This document shows, in pieces, positions 43,749-52,542 of a stretch of 64,000 nucleotides of DNA. The notes beneath the pieces are model-generated. The model did no database searches and was not told the DNA's origin. It saw only the letters and a list, made by a program, of their open reading frames with translations. The stretch spans positions 58,836 to 122,835 of the forward strand of contig JAHJDP010000119.1 in assembly GCA_018831195.1 (NCBI GenBank). Reading direction: 5' to 3'. A program made the position numbers and the translations under genes. The stretch comes from Candidatus Eisenbacteria bacterium (GTDB taxonomy: Bacteria; Eisenbacteria; RBG-16-71-46; CAIMUX01; JAHJDP01). The stretch's first letter is position 1. Each line of letters opens with the position of its first letter.

Positions 43749-46148
43749 CTACTGGAGCCTGATCAATTTTTCCTGAACGCGATGATCGAGGCTCTGCAGG
43801 ACGGCAAAATAGATCCCGCTGGGAACCAGGCGCCCCGACCGATCCCGTCCATCCCAACTCAAGGTCTGACCGCTGCTTCCGGCGGGGCCGTCGAAGAGGG
43901 TCCGGATTCTCCGGCCGGAGATGTCGACGATCTCCAGCTGCAGTTTCCGCCCGACCGCCGCCCCCGGAATCCTATAGGTTAATTGCGTTTGCGTTCCAAA
44001 GGGATTGGGGTGGCTCTGAAGCGAGATGCGGCGGAAGGGTCCCGGGTTTTCCGGCGCGGACGAGCCATGCGGGGGCCAATCGGGGAAGGCGCCGGTGCCG
44101 ACCAAGGCGTAGGGCTGCCGGCCGCCTTGCGGTACATTGTGCGCGATGACGCGAATTGTATAGGTCAAGGCGCCGGGTGAATTGAGAAGAACCACTTCTT
44201 CAACATTAAGCCGATCCGCTGTCCCTCCCATGCCGGACTCGCCGTTATAAAAGACATTGCCCCGGAAAAGGCCGCCGCCAAGCACCTCAACCTCCAAATC
44301 AAGATCATTGACCAACTTTGTTCCGCTGCCGGTCGCAGCGGGGTAATCGGTCCAAACGAGAACGATTTCGAATGGTTCGCCGTCGTTCACCGTATATGAA
44401 TAAATATCCACTTCACCTGTTTGAAGACCCACCGTTTCATCCTCAATCCGGAGGAAGCGGCTGTCGCCGGGGAAGTAAAGGGCGTTATCAAGAAGCAGGC
44501 GCCCCCATCCCTCGGTGTTATTGGGTATATCCGCCGCGCCCATATCCGCCGCCGAATTGATCATGGTCGCCTTGATCAATGCCGCCGACGGGATGAAGCC
44601 ATCCTCGGAAACCGGGGCGCCCGAAGGGTACCATCCTTCGCGGTAGTATTGTCTCACCAAGAGTGCGCTTCCCGAGACGGCCGGAGCCGCCATCGATGTG
44701 CCCTGGAAGGGGCTTCCGACCACAGAACAGGTTGGACTGGGAGGGTTTCCCGTGTTGTTGTCAGCTGAAAATATAAAGTTGGGATCTTCTCCTCCCGGAG
44801 CCGTCAGTGTTGGTTTGTATCTGTTGTCGTCGGCCGGGCCGCGGCTGGAATAGCCGGCGATCGTCTCCTGTTGTGGGGCTTGCCGCGTGGCTCCAACAGA
44901 AATGCAGTTCTTGGCGGTCGCGGGGCTGCCCACGGTGCCCGATCCGGGGCCGTAATTCCCCGCTGCAAATACGGCGAGAAAGTCTTTATTGCTCCACATA
45001 AAATTATCGACGTCCCGCGCATGGGTGTCATAGCTGTTGGAGGATGACCCCCATGAATTGGTGTGGATACGGGATCCTAATGTATAAGCATCGCTGAAGG
45101 CGGACGTCAGGGACGAGGGAACCGAGAGAAGGCCGAGAAGGCAGGAAAAGAAGTCGTCATTCCCCACATCCTGAACGGTGATTCTGGCACGATAGGCCAA
45201 GCCGTTATAGTTGTCATTTCCGGGGTTTATGTAGGATTGGTCGCCGGTGCAGGTGCCGGCGACATGGGTGCCATGACCGGTTCCGCATCCGTCATAGGCG
45301 CTCCCGCCCCATGTCTTGTAATCGATGACCTTGCGATGATTCGGGTTGGGCGCTGCGTTCCCGTTCTCGCGAAACCAACAGCTGTTGTAGTCGAGACCGG
45401 TGTCCATCATCGTGACTATTTCATTTTCGCCGTGGAGATTGTGATCCCAAAGGGGTGTTTGTCCGGAGAGGTTGGACTGGACGACCCAGCGGGTGTTGTT
45501 GTTCTGCGTTGTAAAGTCCGGAACTTCTTCGATCCACCGCACCAGGGATTGCCGCGCCATAACCGGGATCATTTCGGGGAGGGCGCGGACCACCAAACGC
45601 GGTGTCCATAAATCGTCGACAACTTCAATAACCTCGAGGCCCAAGCCCTCTAATTCAACGGCGGCGAGTGATGGGTTTCCGAATACCTGAACGGTCAGCT
45701 TCTTGAACGGGTCATCTCTCCGCTCCGGATCCACAAGTTCGAATCCGCCTATCCGTGGACTTATACGATACGCCGGATGATAGGGTCCGACCCACCGAAC
45801 GAAGGGAAGATGGGGCATCAGATCACCGGCCTGTTGATCCATCGTCACGAGATAGGCGAATTCCGGAATGTAATCGTGGATTGTGACGCCGATGGATTCG
45901 AGTTGCTCTCTCCATTCCGGAACGATCGGTCCCTGAAGCTGTACGAGGGCCGGCTGGGCTTTATCATTTGGGTCGATGGTCAGATCGGCGGGGAGCGGCG
46001 GCGCGCCGCCTTGCACCGGGTCAAAACGGTATCCGTTGAGATCGATCACCAGCCCCTGATCCAGGGCGACGCCGCCGCCGGCCAGGATCTGGATGACCAG
46101 CACCAAAATCAAGGAACCCCATCGGCTTATCTGACAATGGTCTTTCAT
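43749..46148 (-). CDS. Secreted subtilisin-like protease with C-terminal FlgD-like sorting tag
   Basis: This 799-residue protein has a signal peptide (LILVLVIQILAGGGVA), a propeptide region, and an S8 domain with Asp in MMDTGLDYN, His in GHGTHVAGT and Ser in QGTSMAAPAVSG. A jelly-roll/P-domain-like region follows (about 560-690). The last 90 residues read SHPNPFGT...EIVDISGRRIRTL...GIYFAVLQ...KLIRLQ, a FlgD-Ig/type IX-like tag. All catalytic residues are present. It resembles the subtilase at 15708-17627 in plan but is larger, so the organism exports at least two such proteases. Its targets are unknown. Confidence 0.93.
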   Translation of the reverse strand: MKDHCQISRWGSLILVLVIQILAGGGVALDQGLVIDLNGYRFDPVQGGAPPLPADLTIDPNDKAQPALVQLQGPIVPEWREQLESIGVTIHDYIPEFAYLVTMDQQAGDLMPHLPFVRWVGPYHPAYRISPRIGGFELVDPERRDDPFKKLTVQVFGNPSLAAVELEGLGLEVIEVVDDLWTPRLVVRALPEMIPVMARQSLVRWIEEVPDFTTQNNNTRWVVQSNLSGQTPLWDHNLHGENEIVTMMDTGLDYNSCWFRENGNAAPNPNHRKVIDYKTWGGSAYDGCGTGHGTHVAGTCTGDQSYINPGNDNYNGLAYRARITVQDVGNDDFFSCLLGLLSVPSSLTSAFSDAYTLGSRIHTNSWGSSSNSYDTHARDVDNFMWSNKDFLAVFAAGNYGPGSGTVGSPATAKNCISVGATRQAPQQETIAGYSSRGPADDNRYKPTLTAPGGEDPNFIFSADNNTGNPPSPTCSVVGSPFQGTSMAAPAVSGSALLVRQYYREGWYPSGAPVSEDGFIPSAALIKATMINSAADMGAADIPNNTEGWGRLLLDNALYFPGDSRFLRIEDETVGLQTGEVDIYSYTVNDGEPFEIVLVWTDYPAATGSGTKLVNDLDLEVEVLGGGLFRGNVFYNGESGMGGTADRLNVEEVVLLNSPGALTYTIRVIAHNVPQGGRQPYALVGTGAFPDWPPHGSSAPENPGPFRRISLQSHPNPFGTQTQLTYRIPGAAVGRKLQLEIVDISGRRIRTLFDGPAGSSGQTLSWDGRDRSGRLVPSGIYFAVLQSLDHRVQEKLIRLQ

Positions 46149-46399
46149 CTCTCTCCCCCTCTTCCAACGCCCCGGCGCGACCTGTTCAGGTGAATGGATC
46201 AGATATCATAACGCATTTCATAACTTCCCGTTAGAGGATATCAATTCTGTGGCGGGAATTCAAGGTCTCTCTTCCGTCGGCGGGGCGGCCTTTGTCTCAA
46301 GAAGTTACGCCGGATCAGCCGATATGTGAGAAAAGAGCTGGTGCCTGAATTGCAACACACGGCTTCCCGAACGGCCACGGTTCCGGGGTTGGAGGAGTC

Positions 46400-48394
46400 T
46401 TGCTTATCCACATTATCCAAAGGCATTTATCTTCCCTGCACGGGAGGGTGGCGCTGCTGGTCTGGTCTGTTTGTGCCGCCAGCATGGCTCTCTATGTCGG
46501 TTTTCATTTGGCCTCCGAACAAAAAGTCTCACTGAAAAACGCCGCCCAGGAAATTGAAAGCCTGACAAAGATCATGGCCTCCAACGTCGGCGACGGTTCC
46601 AATCCGATGGCCAAAGAATCGATTCGTGAAACCCTTGAATCGGCCTTTCTCATGCCGGGGATTACCTATGCGGCCCTCTATGACGGCAGGGGGCTCCAGA
46701 CGGTCATCCTGGGTGAAACCCCGGGAGAGATTGTCGTGAATCCCGGGAATCTCAGCGGCACCGAACTTACCCGGGAGGATGACAGCTTCCTCGTCCAATC
46801 GCCGGTGAGGAATGCGCACGATGAAATCATCGGCGCCGTCGTACTGAGACGATCGCTCGAGGATGTCAAAGCGCGCACGCATCATGTCGTGTCTAGAAAT
46901 ATCGCGCTGCTGCTGGCGATTCTGACAATCGGTCTTGCCGCCGCTATTTGGTTTGCCAAGGGTATATCAAAACCGATTATGGGACTGGCTCGCGCCGCAG
47001 AGATTTTCGCCGGCGGTGAAAAACCGACCGAGATGCCCGCCAAACAGGGAATTCTTGAAATCGATGTTTTGGCTGAAATGTTCAAGAGCATGATGAAGAG
47101 AATAGAGAAGCACCGGCTGGAAATCGAGGAGCAGAAACGGACCCTGGAAGTCAAAGTACAGGAGAGGACGGAGGAACTTAAACAAAAGAACATGGAGCTG
47201 GCCTTTCAGAATGAAAAGGTTATGGAAGCCAATCGCTTGAAGACGAGGTTTTTGGCCAATATGAGCCATGAACTGAGAACGCCTCTCAATGGTATTCTGG
47301 CGATTTCGGAGATGCTGAAAGAGGGAATGAGCGGGGAGTTGGAACCGGAGCAACAGAAACAGGTCGAAATCATCCACCGCAGCGGGACAACCCTTCTGAC
47401 ATTGATCAACGATACACTGGATTTGTCCTTGGTCGAGTCCGGCCGAATGGAATTCCGCCGGCGCAATGTAAAGATTGTGCAATATCTTAGAGAAGAGGTC
47501 GAGGCATTCCGTGTCCTTGCCGAAGCCAAGAATTTGATTTACGAAGTCGTCGAACAAAACGCCGGTGATGAAGAGGTTTTTGTCGATCCCGACCGCATAC
47601 GCCAAGTCCTCATTAATATGATCAATAACGCCATCAAGTTTACCGATTCGGGTTCGGTTCGTGTCGTATTGGAACAGATTCGAGGCGGGCGCGTGCTTCG
47701 AGCGACGGTTCAGGATACAGGCATCGGTATTTCATCTGAAGACCAAGCGACGATCTTCCAGGAGTTCAGGCAACTGGATGCGACAGCAAGCCGCCGCCAT
47801 GGCGGGACGGGGTTGGGGCTGGCTATTTGTAAGAGGTTGCTCAATTTAATGGGTGGGGAAATTTGGGTGGATAGTGAGGAGGGGATGGGTACGACCTTCT
47901 CCGTAGTCATCCCTCTGACTCAGGAGGAGGAGCGGGCGCCCGGAAAGGGTTACGCGGTGTCTCCGACAAGAGATGCCGTGCTCAGTTCCGTGGCGGGCCG
48001 CATACTGATCATCGATGAGGACCAAATCGGGTCCTCCAGGATTTCATCAATGTTTCGCAAACGAGGGATTGAAGTTGTTCTGGTATCCAACGGGGAAGAG
48101 GGCTTGCGGGCTCTCCGAAACTCAAAGTTTCATGCGCTGCTGCTGAGTCTCTCGCTTCCGCAGATGGATAGCATAACAATTCTAAAAGCGATTGAATCCT
48201 ATCCTGACATCTCAAGCCTTCACATTGCTGTGACGGCCTCGAGAGATTTGACGAATGAAGAAAGTGAGTATCTAAAAAAACGTTCAATTGCGGTGTTCCG
48301 AACAGGTCAGATTGGATTGGATACCTTGATGGATGAGGTATGCAATTCACTTCCGGGAGTTCAGGCTCAGCGACCGGCCAAGAATGCGGCTTGA
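46400..48394 (+). CDS. Hybrid sensor histidine kinase with a degenerate receiver
   Basis: The protein has 664 residues: TM1 (about 16-36), a periplasmic sensor of about 130 residues (dCACHE/sCACHE-like), TM2 (about 167-186), HAMP, coiled coil, HisKA with His290 (NMSHELRTPL), and HATPase_c with its N box and DTGIGIS, GGTGLGLAI. The C-terminal receiver (about 535-650) keeps IDEDQ, but the phospho-acceptor position reads LLLSLSLPQMD, with Ser in place of Asp, and the conserved Lys is absent. The receiver therefore should not be phosphorylated. The TTG start follows a strong GGAGGAG. A complete stand-alone receiver is encoded 27 bases downstream and is the likely phosphate target. Confidence 0.9.
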   Translation: MLIHIIQRHLSSLHGRVALLVWSVCAASMALYVGFHLASEQKVSLKNAAQEIESLTKIMASNVGDGSNPMAKESIRETLESAFLMPGITYAALYDGRGLQTVILGETPGEIVVNPGNLSGTELTREDDSFLVQSPVRNAHDEIIGAVVLRRSLEDVKARTHHVVSRNIALLLAILTIGLAAAIWFAKGISKPIMGLARAAEIFAGGEKPTEMPAKQGILEIDVLAEMFKSMMKRIEKHRLEIEEQKRTLEVKVQERTEELKQKNMELAFQNEKVMEANRLKTRFLANMSHELRTPLNGILAISEMLKEGMSGELEPEQQKQVEIIHRSGTTLLTLINDTLDLSLVESGRMEFRRRNVKIVQYLREEVEAFRVLAEAKNLIYEVVEQNAGDEEVFVDPDRIRQVLINMINNAIKFTDSGSVRVVLEQIRGGRVLRATVQDTGIGISSEDQATIFQEFRQLDATASRRHGGTGLGLAICKRLLNLMGGEIWVDSEEGMGTTFSVVIPLTQEEERAPGKGYAVSPTRDAVLSSVAGRILIIDEDQIGSSRISSMFRKRGIEVVLVSNGEEGLRALRNSKFHALLLSLSLPQMDSITILKAIESYPDISSLHIAVTASRDLTNEESEYLKKRSIAVFRTGQIGLDTLMDEVCNSLPGVQAQRPAKNAA

Positions 48395-48421
48395 ACAACT
48401 GGATAGATAGGGGAAAAGGAT

Positions 48422-48868
48422 ATGATTGAAACGAAAAAAGGGAAATACATCCTTGTGGCTGAAGATGATCCCACCAACCAGTACGTTTTCCGGAAGATAC
48501 TTGAAAGGGCTGGTTATGATGTGGAGATTGCGGAACATGGTCAGAAGGCTTTGGAAGCCTGCAAGGCCAGGCGTCCCGATCTGATCCTGATGGATATGAT
48601 GATGCCGATCCTTAACGGTTATGAAACCGTGGCCATCATGGTTCAGGATCCGAACCTTGATGATATCCCGATACTGGCATTGACCGCCAACGCCATGCGG
48701 GGCGATGAGATTAAGACAAGAGAAGCGGGATGCGACGATCATATCGCCAAACCGGTTCAAATGAAGGAGTTCCTCGATAAAATCGAGAGTTGGCTGAAGA
48801 GGGATCCCAAAACCTGGATGCCGGCGAGAATCGCGGGCCGTGAACCGCCGCTATCCGCTACCGGATAG
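48422..48868 (+). CDS. Single-domain response regulator (CheY-like)
   Basis: This 148-residue receiver has an intact acidic pocket (VAEDDP), phospho-acceptor Asp58 (ILMDMMMP), Thr in LALTANAM and Lys in HIAKPVQM. There is no output domain, only a short C-terminal extension of about 25 residues. It is co-directional with the hybrid kinase upstream, whose own receiver is degenerate, and probably restores the missing phosphorylation step by acting in trans. A stem-loop terminator follows the gene. Confidence 0.92.
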   Translation: MIETKKGKYILVAEDDPTNQYVFRKILERAGYDVEIAEHGQKALEACKARRPDLILMDMMMPILNGYETVAIMVQDPNLDDIPILALTANAMRGDEIKTREAGCDDHIAKPVQMKEFLDKIESWLKRDPKTWMPARIAGREPPLSATG

Positions 48869-48894
48869 AGATCGCTATATTATTGTCTTTCGAA

Positions 48895-48940
48895 GAAGGG
48901 GTTTCCCGTCCAGGGTTGGGAAGCCCCTTCACCATTTTTC
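48895..48940 (+). terminator. Rho-independent terminator after the two-component pair
   Basis: GAAGGGGTTTCCC and GGGAAGCCCCTTC form a 13-base stem with one G-U pair and a ten-base loop, followed by ACCATTTTTCGTTT. It separates the kinase/regulator operon from the ABC-F gene. Confidence 0.88.
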
Positions 48941-48964
48941 GTTTATGCTGTACAAGTTAGAAGG

Positions 48965-50974
48965 GTGGCGGCATCGATTGAAAACGGGGAGGATGGTCCG
49001 ACATTGCTTAAGGTGCACCAGCTCGCCAAGTCGTTTGGCGGGCAAATCCTTTTTAATGAGATTTCCTGGACTCTCGGTGGGTCGGACCGTGTGGGATTGG
49101 TGGGGGCCAATGGTTCCGGTAAGTCGACACTCCTGCGGATCCTGCTGGGCCAGATCGAGCCGGATAACGGAACGGTGGACCGTCCGGCGGCTGGATCGAT
49201 GGGTTACCTGGCGCAGAATGATTTCACATTGACCTCGGGCCTGGAGGGCACCCCGGAAGAGGAGGCGTGGTCGGCTTTCCCTGAGATCTGTGACATCGAG
49301 AAGCGGCTGGATGAACTCCGGCGCGATGAGGGAGGCGATGCGCAGGAGGAGATGGATCTCATCCACCGCCGGCAAATTCTCGAGGTCGATGACGTCACAT
49401 CCCGTATCTCCCGAACGCTGGCCGGCCTGGGATTCAGACAGGAAGAGATCCGGCGCCCCTTGCATACCTTCTCCCACGGCTGGCAAATGAGGGCGGCGCT
49501 CGCCAGATTGCTACTTATGGAACCCTCCCTGCTCCTGCTGGATGAGCCGACAAACCACCTCGATCTGGAATCCCGTGAATGGCTGGCCGAGTTTCTCGGC
49601 GCCTTTAAAGGCTCCCTGGTCGTGGTATCCCATGATCGCGATTTCCTGGATCAAACCGTAACGCGGATCACTGAAATTCTGGGCGGGGGATTGGAGGATT
49701 ATCGCGGGGGATATTCCGATTACGAGCAGCAGAAAGTGGAACGCCACGCTCTGCGCTGGAAGGCGTACAAGCGGCAGACCGAGGAGATCAAGCGCACCCG
49801 CGATTGGATCGCTCGTTATCATGCGCAGAAACGACTGGCTTCCCGTGTTCAGAGCCGGATTCGGATGCTGGAGAAGATGGAGCGGCTGCCCTCGCCGGAA
49901 GCCCCGCCCCCTGAAATGAAAGCGCGCTTTCCAGATCCCTCCCCGACACCCCGTTTGATCTGCCGCCTGACCGGTATCAAGAAGAGCTATGGAGAAAAGA
50001 AGGTCCTCGATCATCTCGATCTTGAGCTGCACCGGGGTGACCGTCTGGCGATCGTCGGCTCCAACGGTGTTGGAAAATCGACCCTCCTGCGGATTCTGTG
50101 CGGCAGAGAATCCATCCAAGAGGGAAAGATTCATATGGCTCCCGAGGTCTCCCTCGGTCTCTTCTCCCACGATCAGATACAGGCTTGGGATCGCAGCACC
50201 ACCGTCTTGGAAATGGCCGTCCATACGAAGCCTGATGAAGCGACGCAACGCCTCCGGACCCTGCTGGGAGCCTTTCTTTTTCGAAAGGATGATGTCGATA
50301 AACCGATCGGCGCCCTTTCGGGCGGTGAGAGAAGCCGGCTGGCCCTCGCTTGTCTTTTGTTAAAGGCTCCGAATTTGCTCGTGTTGGATGAGCCGACGAA
50401 CCATCTCGATCTTGTTTCGATAGAAGCCTTGCTGAAGGCGCTGGAAGAGTATGCGGGCACCATTATTTTTGTCGCGCATGACCGGTATTTTCTCAAACGA
50501 CTCGCGACCAAAGTCGCCTGGCCGCTCGACGGCCGATTCCAGATCTATCCGGGCCGGTATGAAGAATACCTTTGGGCTCGGCGGAACAGGCCTCAGTCTT
50601 TCGAAGCCGGAGGGGAGGAGGCTTCCGATCCCGCACCGGTCCCGGATGAGGATGCCGGCCAGCCCGGGCGGGAGGCCGCCGCTGAAGCGCCGGCCCCCCC
50701 TGATCCCCGCAGCGAAGCCAAACAACGGCAGCGTCTCGCCACCCGCAGAGCGAAGCGTCTCAAAGAACTGGAAGGGAAGATTCAGGAGTTGGAAGAACGA
50801 AAACGCCGCTACGAAGAAGCCTTTGCCCGGCCGGATTTTTTTGATGACGCCGACCGGAGCCGGCCCTACCTCGAGAGCCATAAGGAAACGGTGGCTGCGT
50901 TGGAAAAGCTTTTTGAAGAATGGATCGAGATTGAGAACGAGGAGATCGACGAGCCCCGCGACGAGAGGGGCTAG
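48965..50974 (+). CDS. ABC-F family ATPase (translation factor type)
   Basis: This protein of about 670 residues has two ABC domains: Walker A GANGSGKST and GSNGVGKST, signatures (FSHGWQMRAA, LSGGERSRLA) and Walker B LLLLDEPTNHLDL and LLVLDEPTNHLDL. They are joined by the P-site tRNA-interaction-motif linker (about 245-320). A C-terminal coiled coil follows a Pro/Ala-rich segment, as in Uup/YdiF. There are no membrane segments. ABC-F proteins act on ribosomes (stalling relief or drug protection); none of the resistance types is indicated. GTG at 48965 has its purine run directly adjacent, so the TTG at 49004 (GGGGAGG eleven bases before) may be the true start. Confidence 0.92.
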   Translation: MAASIENGEDGPTLLKVHQLAKSFGGQILFNEISWTLGGSDRVGLVGANGSGKSTLLRILLGQIEPDNGTVDRPAAGSMGYLAQNDFTLTSGLEGTPEEEAWSAFPEICDIEKRLDELRRDEGGDAQEEMDLIHRRQILEVDDVTSRISRTLAGLGFRQEEIRRPLHTFSHGWQMRAALARLLLMEPSLLLLDEPTNHLDLESREWLAEFLGAFKGSLVVVSHDRDFLDQTVTRITEILGGGLEDYRGGYSDYEQQKVERHALRWKAYKRQTEEIKRTRDWIARYHAQKRLASRVQSRIRMLEKMERLPSPEAPPPEMKARFPDPSPTPRLICRLTGIKKSYGEKKVLDHLDLELHRGDRLAIVGSNGVGKSTLLRILCGRESIQEGKIHMAPEVSLGLFSHDQIQAWDRSTTVLEMAVHTKPDEATQRLRTLLGAFLFRKDDVDKPIGALSGGERSRLALACLLLKAPNLLVLDEPTNHLDLVSIEALLKALEEYAGTIIFVAHDRYFLKRLATKVAWPLDGRFQIYPGRYEEYLWARRNRPQSFEAGGEEASDPAPVPDEDAGQPGREAAAEAPAPPDPRSEAKQRQRLATRRAKRLKELEGKIQELEERKRRYEEAFARPDFFDDADRSRPYLESHKETVAALEKLFEEWIEIENEEIDEPRDERG

Positions 50975-51675
50975 ACGGCCTTCCCGGTAAGGAGCCGCAG
51001 GGTTTCCGGGCCGGAAAGATCGTGAAGCAGAAGGTCGGGTTTCAGGGCGGCCAGATCATCCGTTGAATAAGGGCCTGTCGCCACGGCGGCGATATGAACT
51101 CCGGAGATCCGTGCCGCTTCAATATCCTGGGGTGTATCGCCCACAAGCCAAACCGTCGACGGAAGCCATCTATGCGACCAATGCCTTTCAGCTCGTTTGA
51201 CGGCGATGCCGACCAATTCGTGCCGGTGCAGGGAATGATCTCCATAGGCCCCGATCGGGAAATAATGTTCAAGTTGAAAATACTTCAGTTTGTACTGAGC
51301 GCCCTTTTCGGCATTTCCGGTCAATAGACCCAGGCAGATTTCAGGATCATCGCTGATTTCATCCAGCAAGGCCGGGATACCGGGACAAACGGTCAGCAGG
51401 TTGGCGTGCGGCACCTCTTCCGCCAGAAAACCGACATAGGCGTCGAGGATCGCCCTCATCAATAGCGGGTCGGGGGGCATCGGGTGTTCAAGCAGTCGAA
51501 GGGTCTCCATGAGGATAGAAAGATCCGTCCGTCCCGCATAATTGACATGAACCTGGGGGATTTCTTCCCCCAGGTATTTTTCCAAGGCCCGCCTGAAGGC
51601 CTTTTGCCCCGCTCCGCGGGTATGCAGAAGGGTACCGTCAATATCAAAGAGCAGCAGACGGCTGTATTCCGGCAT
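50971..51675 (-). CDS. HAD-family hydrolase (phosphoglycolate phosphatase-like)
   Basis: This 234-residue enzyme has HAD motif I FDIDGTLL (nucleophile and acid Asp), motif II LLTGN, a Lys in the helix that follows (KGAQYKLK), and motif IV WLVGDTPQDIEAA. An alpha-helical cap lies between motifs I and II, as in Gph. It should dephosphorylate small phosphate esters, but the exact substrate is open. It overlaps the end of the ABC-F gene by four bases tail-to-tail and follows the nucleotidyltransferase gene by one base, with which it probably shares a message. Confidence 0.88.
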   Translation of the reverse strand: MPEYSRLLLFDIDGTLLHTRGAGQKAFRRALEKYLGEEIPQVHVNYAGRTDLSILMETLRLLEHPMPPDPLLMRAILDAYVGFLAEEVPHANLLTVCPGIPALLDEISDDPEICLGLLTGNAEKGAQYKLKYFQLEHYFPIGAYGDHSLHRHELVGIAVKRAERHWSHRWLPSTVWLVGDTPQDIEAARISGVHIAAVATGPYSTDDLAALKPDLLLHDLSGPETLRLLTGKAV

Positions 51676-51676
51676 A

Positions 51677-52327
51677 TCAGTAGTGTTGTCTCACCTGCTG
51701 GGGAGGTGTGGGGACGGGCAAACCGGCCAATCGCAGGAGTTCCCTGTATTCATCCGGGTTTTCCGCCGTCCGGAGAAAAGATGTTTCGTCGAAATGACTA
51801 TCGCTGATCGCTTCAGAATGGGCCAAGAGAATCGAACGATAATTATCTTCATCACCCAGGGCCCGCAGGGCCTCCAGATGCTCGGCGGCAAAAATGACCG
51901 GGTGGCCCGGGATACCTTGGGATACCGGAACCCCGATGGTGCCCTTGCCCTCTTCGAATTTCTTGAGGAGGCTCTGAAGAAGTTCCTTGGTCAGCAGAGG
52001 CTGATCACCGAGACCGATCATCAAGACTTGGGGTTCACTTTCAAGGCGTTCCAATCCCAGCTTGATCCCGAGACCGACTTTGCCCCTCGCATCGGGCACG
52101 GAAATAAGGTTTATAGATTCGACCGCCTTGCCGATCGATTCCTCGATTCTTTCCGCGCTATCAGCCGAGACGACAATGATCTCCTTGGGTTTCAATCCTA
52201 TATAAGCTTGAAGCGTCCGCCCCAGGATCGAGGTATCGCCGAAGGGTAGCAGCGCCCGGGGTGTCTTCAGCCTCCGGGGATCAGTACTGGCCAACAATAG
52301 CACGCTGAATCCTTGCGCCATTGTCAT
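51677..52327 (-). CDS. MobA/MocA-like nucleotidyltransferase with altered N-terminal loop
   Basis: The 216-residue GT-A-type nucleotidyltransferase fold is recognisable from the metal-binding GLGDQPLL, GIPGHPVIFA and the C-terminal DEDNYRS. In MocA/MobA the first loop is normally LAAGxSxRMGxxK; here it reads LLLASTDPRRLKTPRALLP, with the Gly and Lys replaced. Nucleotide or partner specificity may therefore differ, or activity may be reduced. No molybdenum-cofactor or xanthine dehydrogenase genes are visible. GGAGCA precedes two close ATG codons (52327 and 52321). Confidence 0.75.
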   Translation of the reverse strand: MTMAQGFSVLLLASTDPRRLKTPRALLPFGDTSILGRTLQAYIGLKPKEIIVVSADSAERIEESIGKAVESINLISVPDARGKVGLGIKLGLERLESEPQVLMIGLGDQPLLTKELLQSLLKKFEEGKGTIGVPVSQGIPGHPVIFAAEHLEALRALGDEDNYRSILLAHSEAISDSHFDETSFLRTAENPDEYRELLRLAGLPVPTPPQQVRQHY

Positions 52328-52378
52328 TGCTCCTTTCTTCTCGCGGAATACGGGTCCGGTTTCGGACCGCCGGCATCT

Positions 52379-52420
52379 CGCAGTCTTTATCTCACGGCCT
52401 TTATCTCGCGGCCTTTATCT
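52379..52420. repeat. Three 14-bp tandem repeats in an intergenic region
   Basis: The units are CGCAGTCTTTATCT, CACGGCCTTTATCT and CGCGGCCTTTATCT at 52379-52392, 52393-52406 and 52407-52420. They lie about 50 bases upstream of the nucleotidyltransferase start (minus strand). The role is unknown. Confidence 0.75.
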
Positions 52421-52542
52421 CAATGAGCTATAGAGGCATACCATAAGCGTCTGCGCGGGTTTTTTGCAAGCGGAAGGGAAAAAATCTTTCGGACCCCGCT
52501 TAACAGCATGACACCATGATGGTTCGGACGCCGGGCTCCCGC

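Noticed and set aside
45258..45273. Sigma-54-like match (TGGCACCCATGTCGCC, minus strand)
   Set aside because: It lies inside the subtilase coding region and its -12 half departs from TTGCA.
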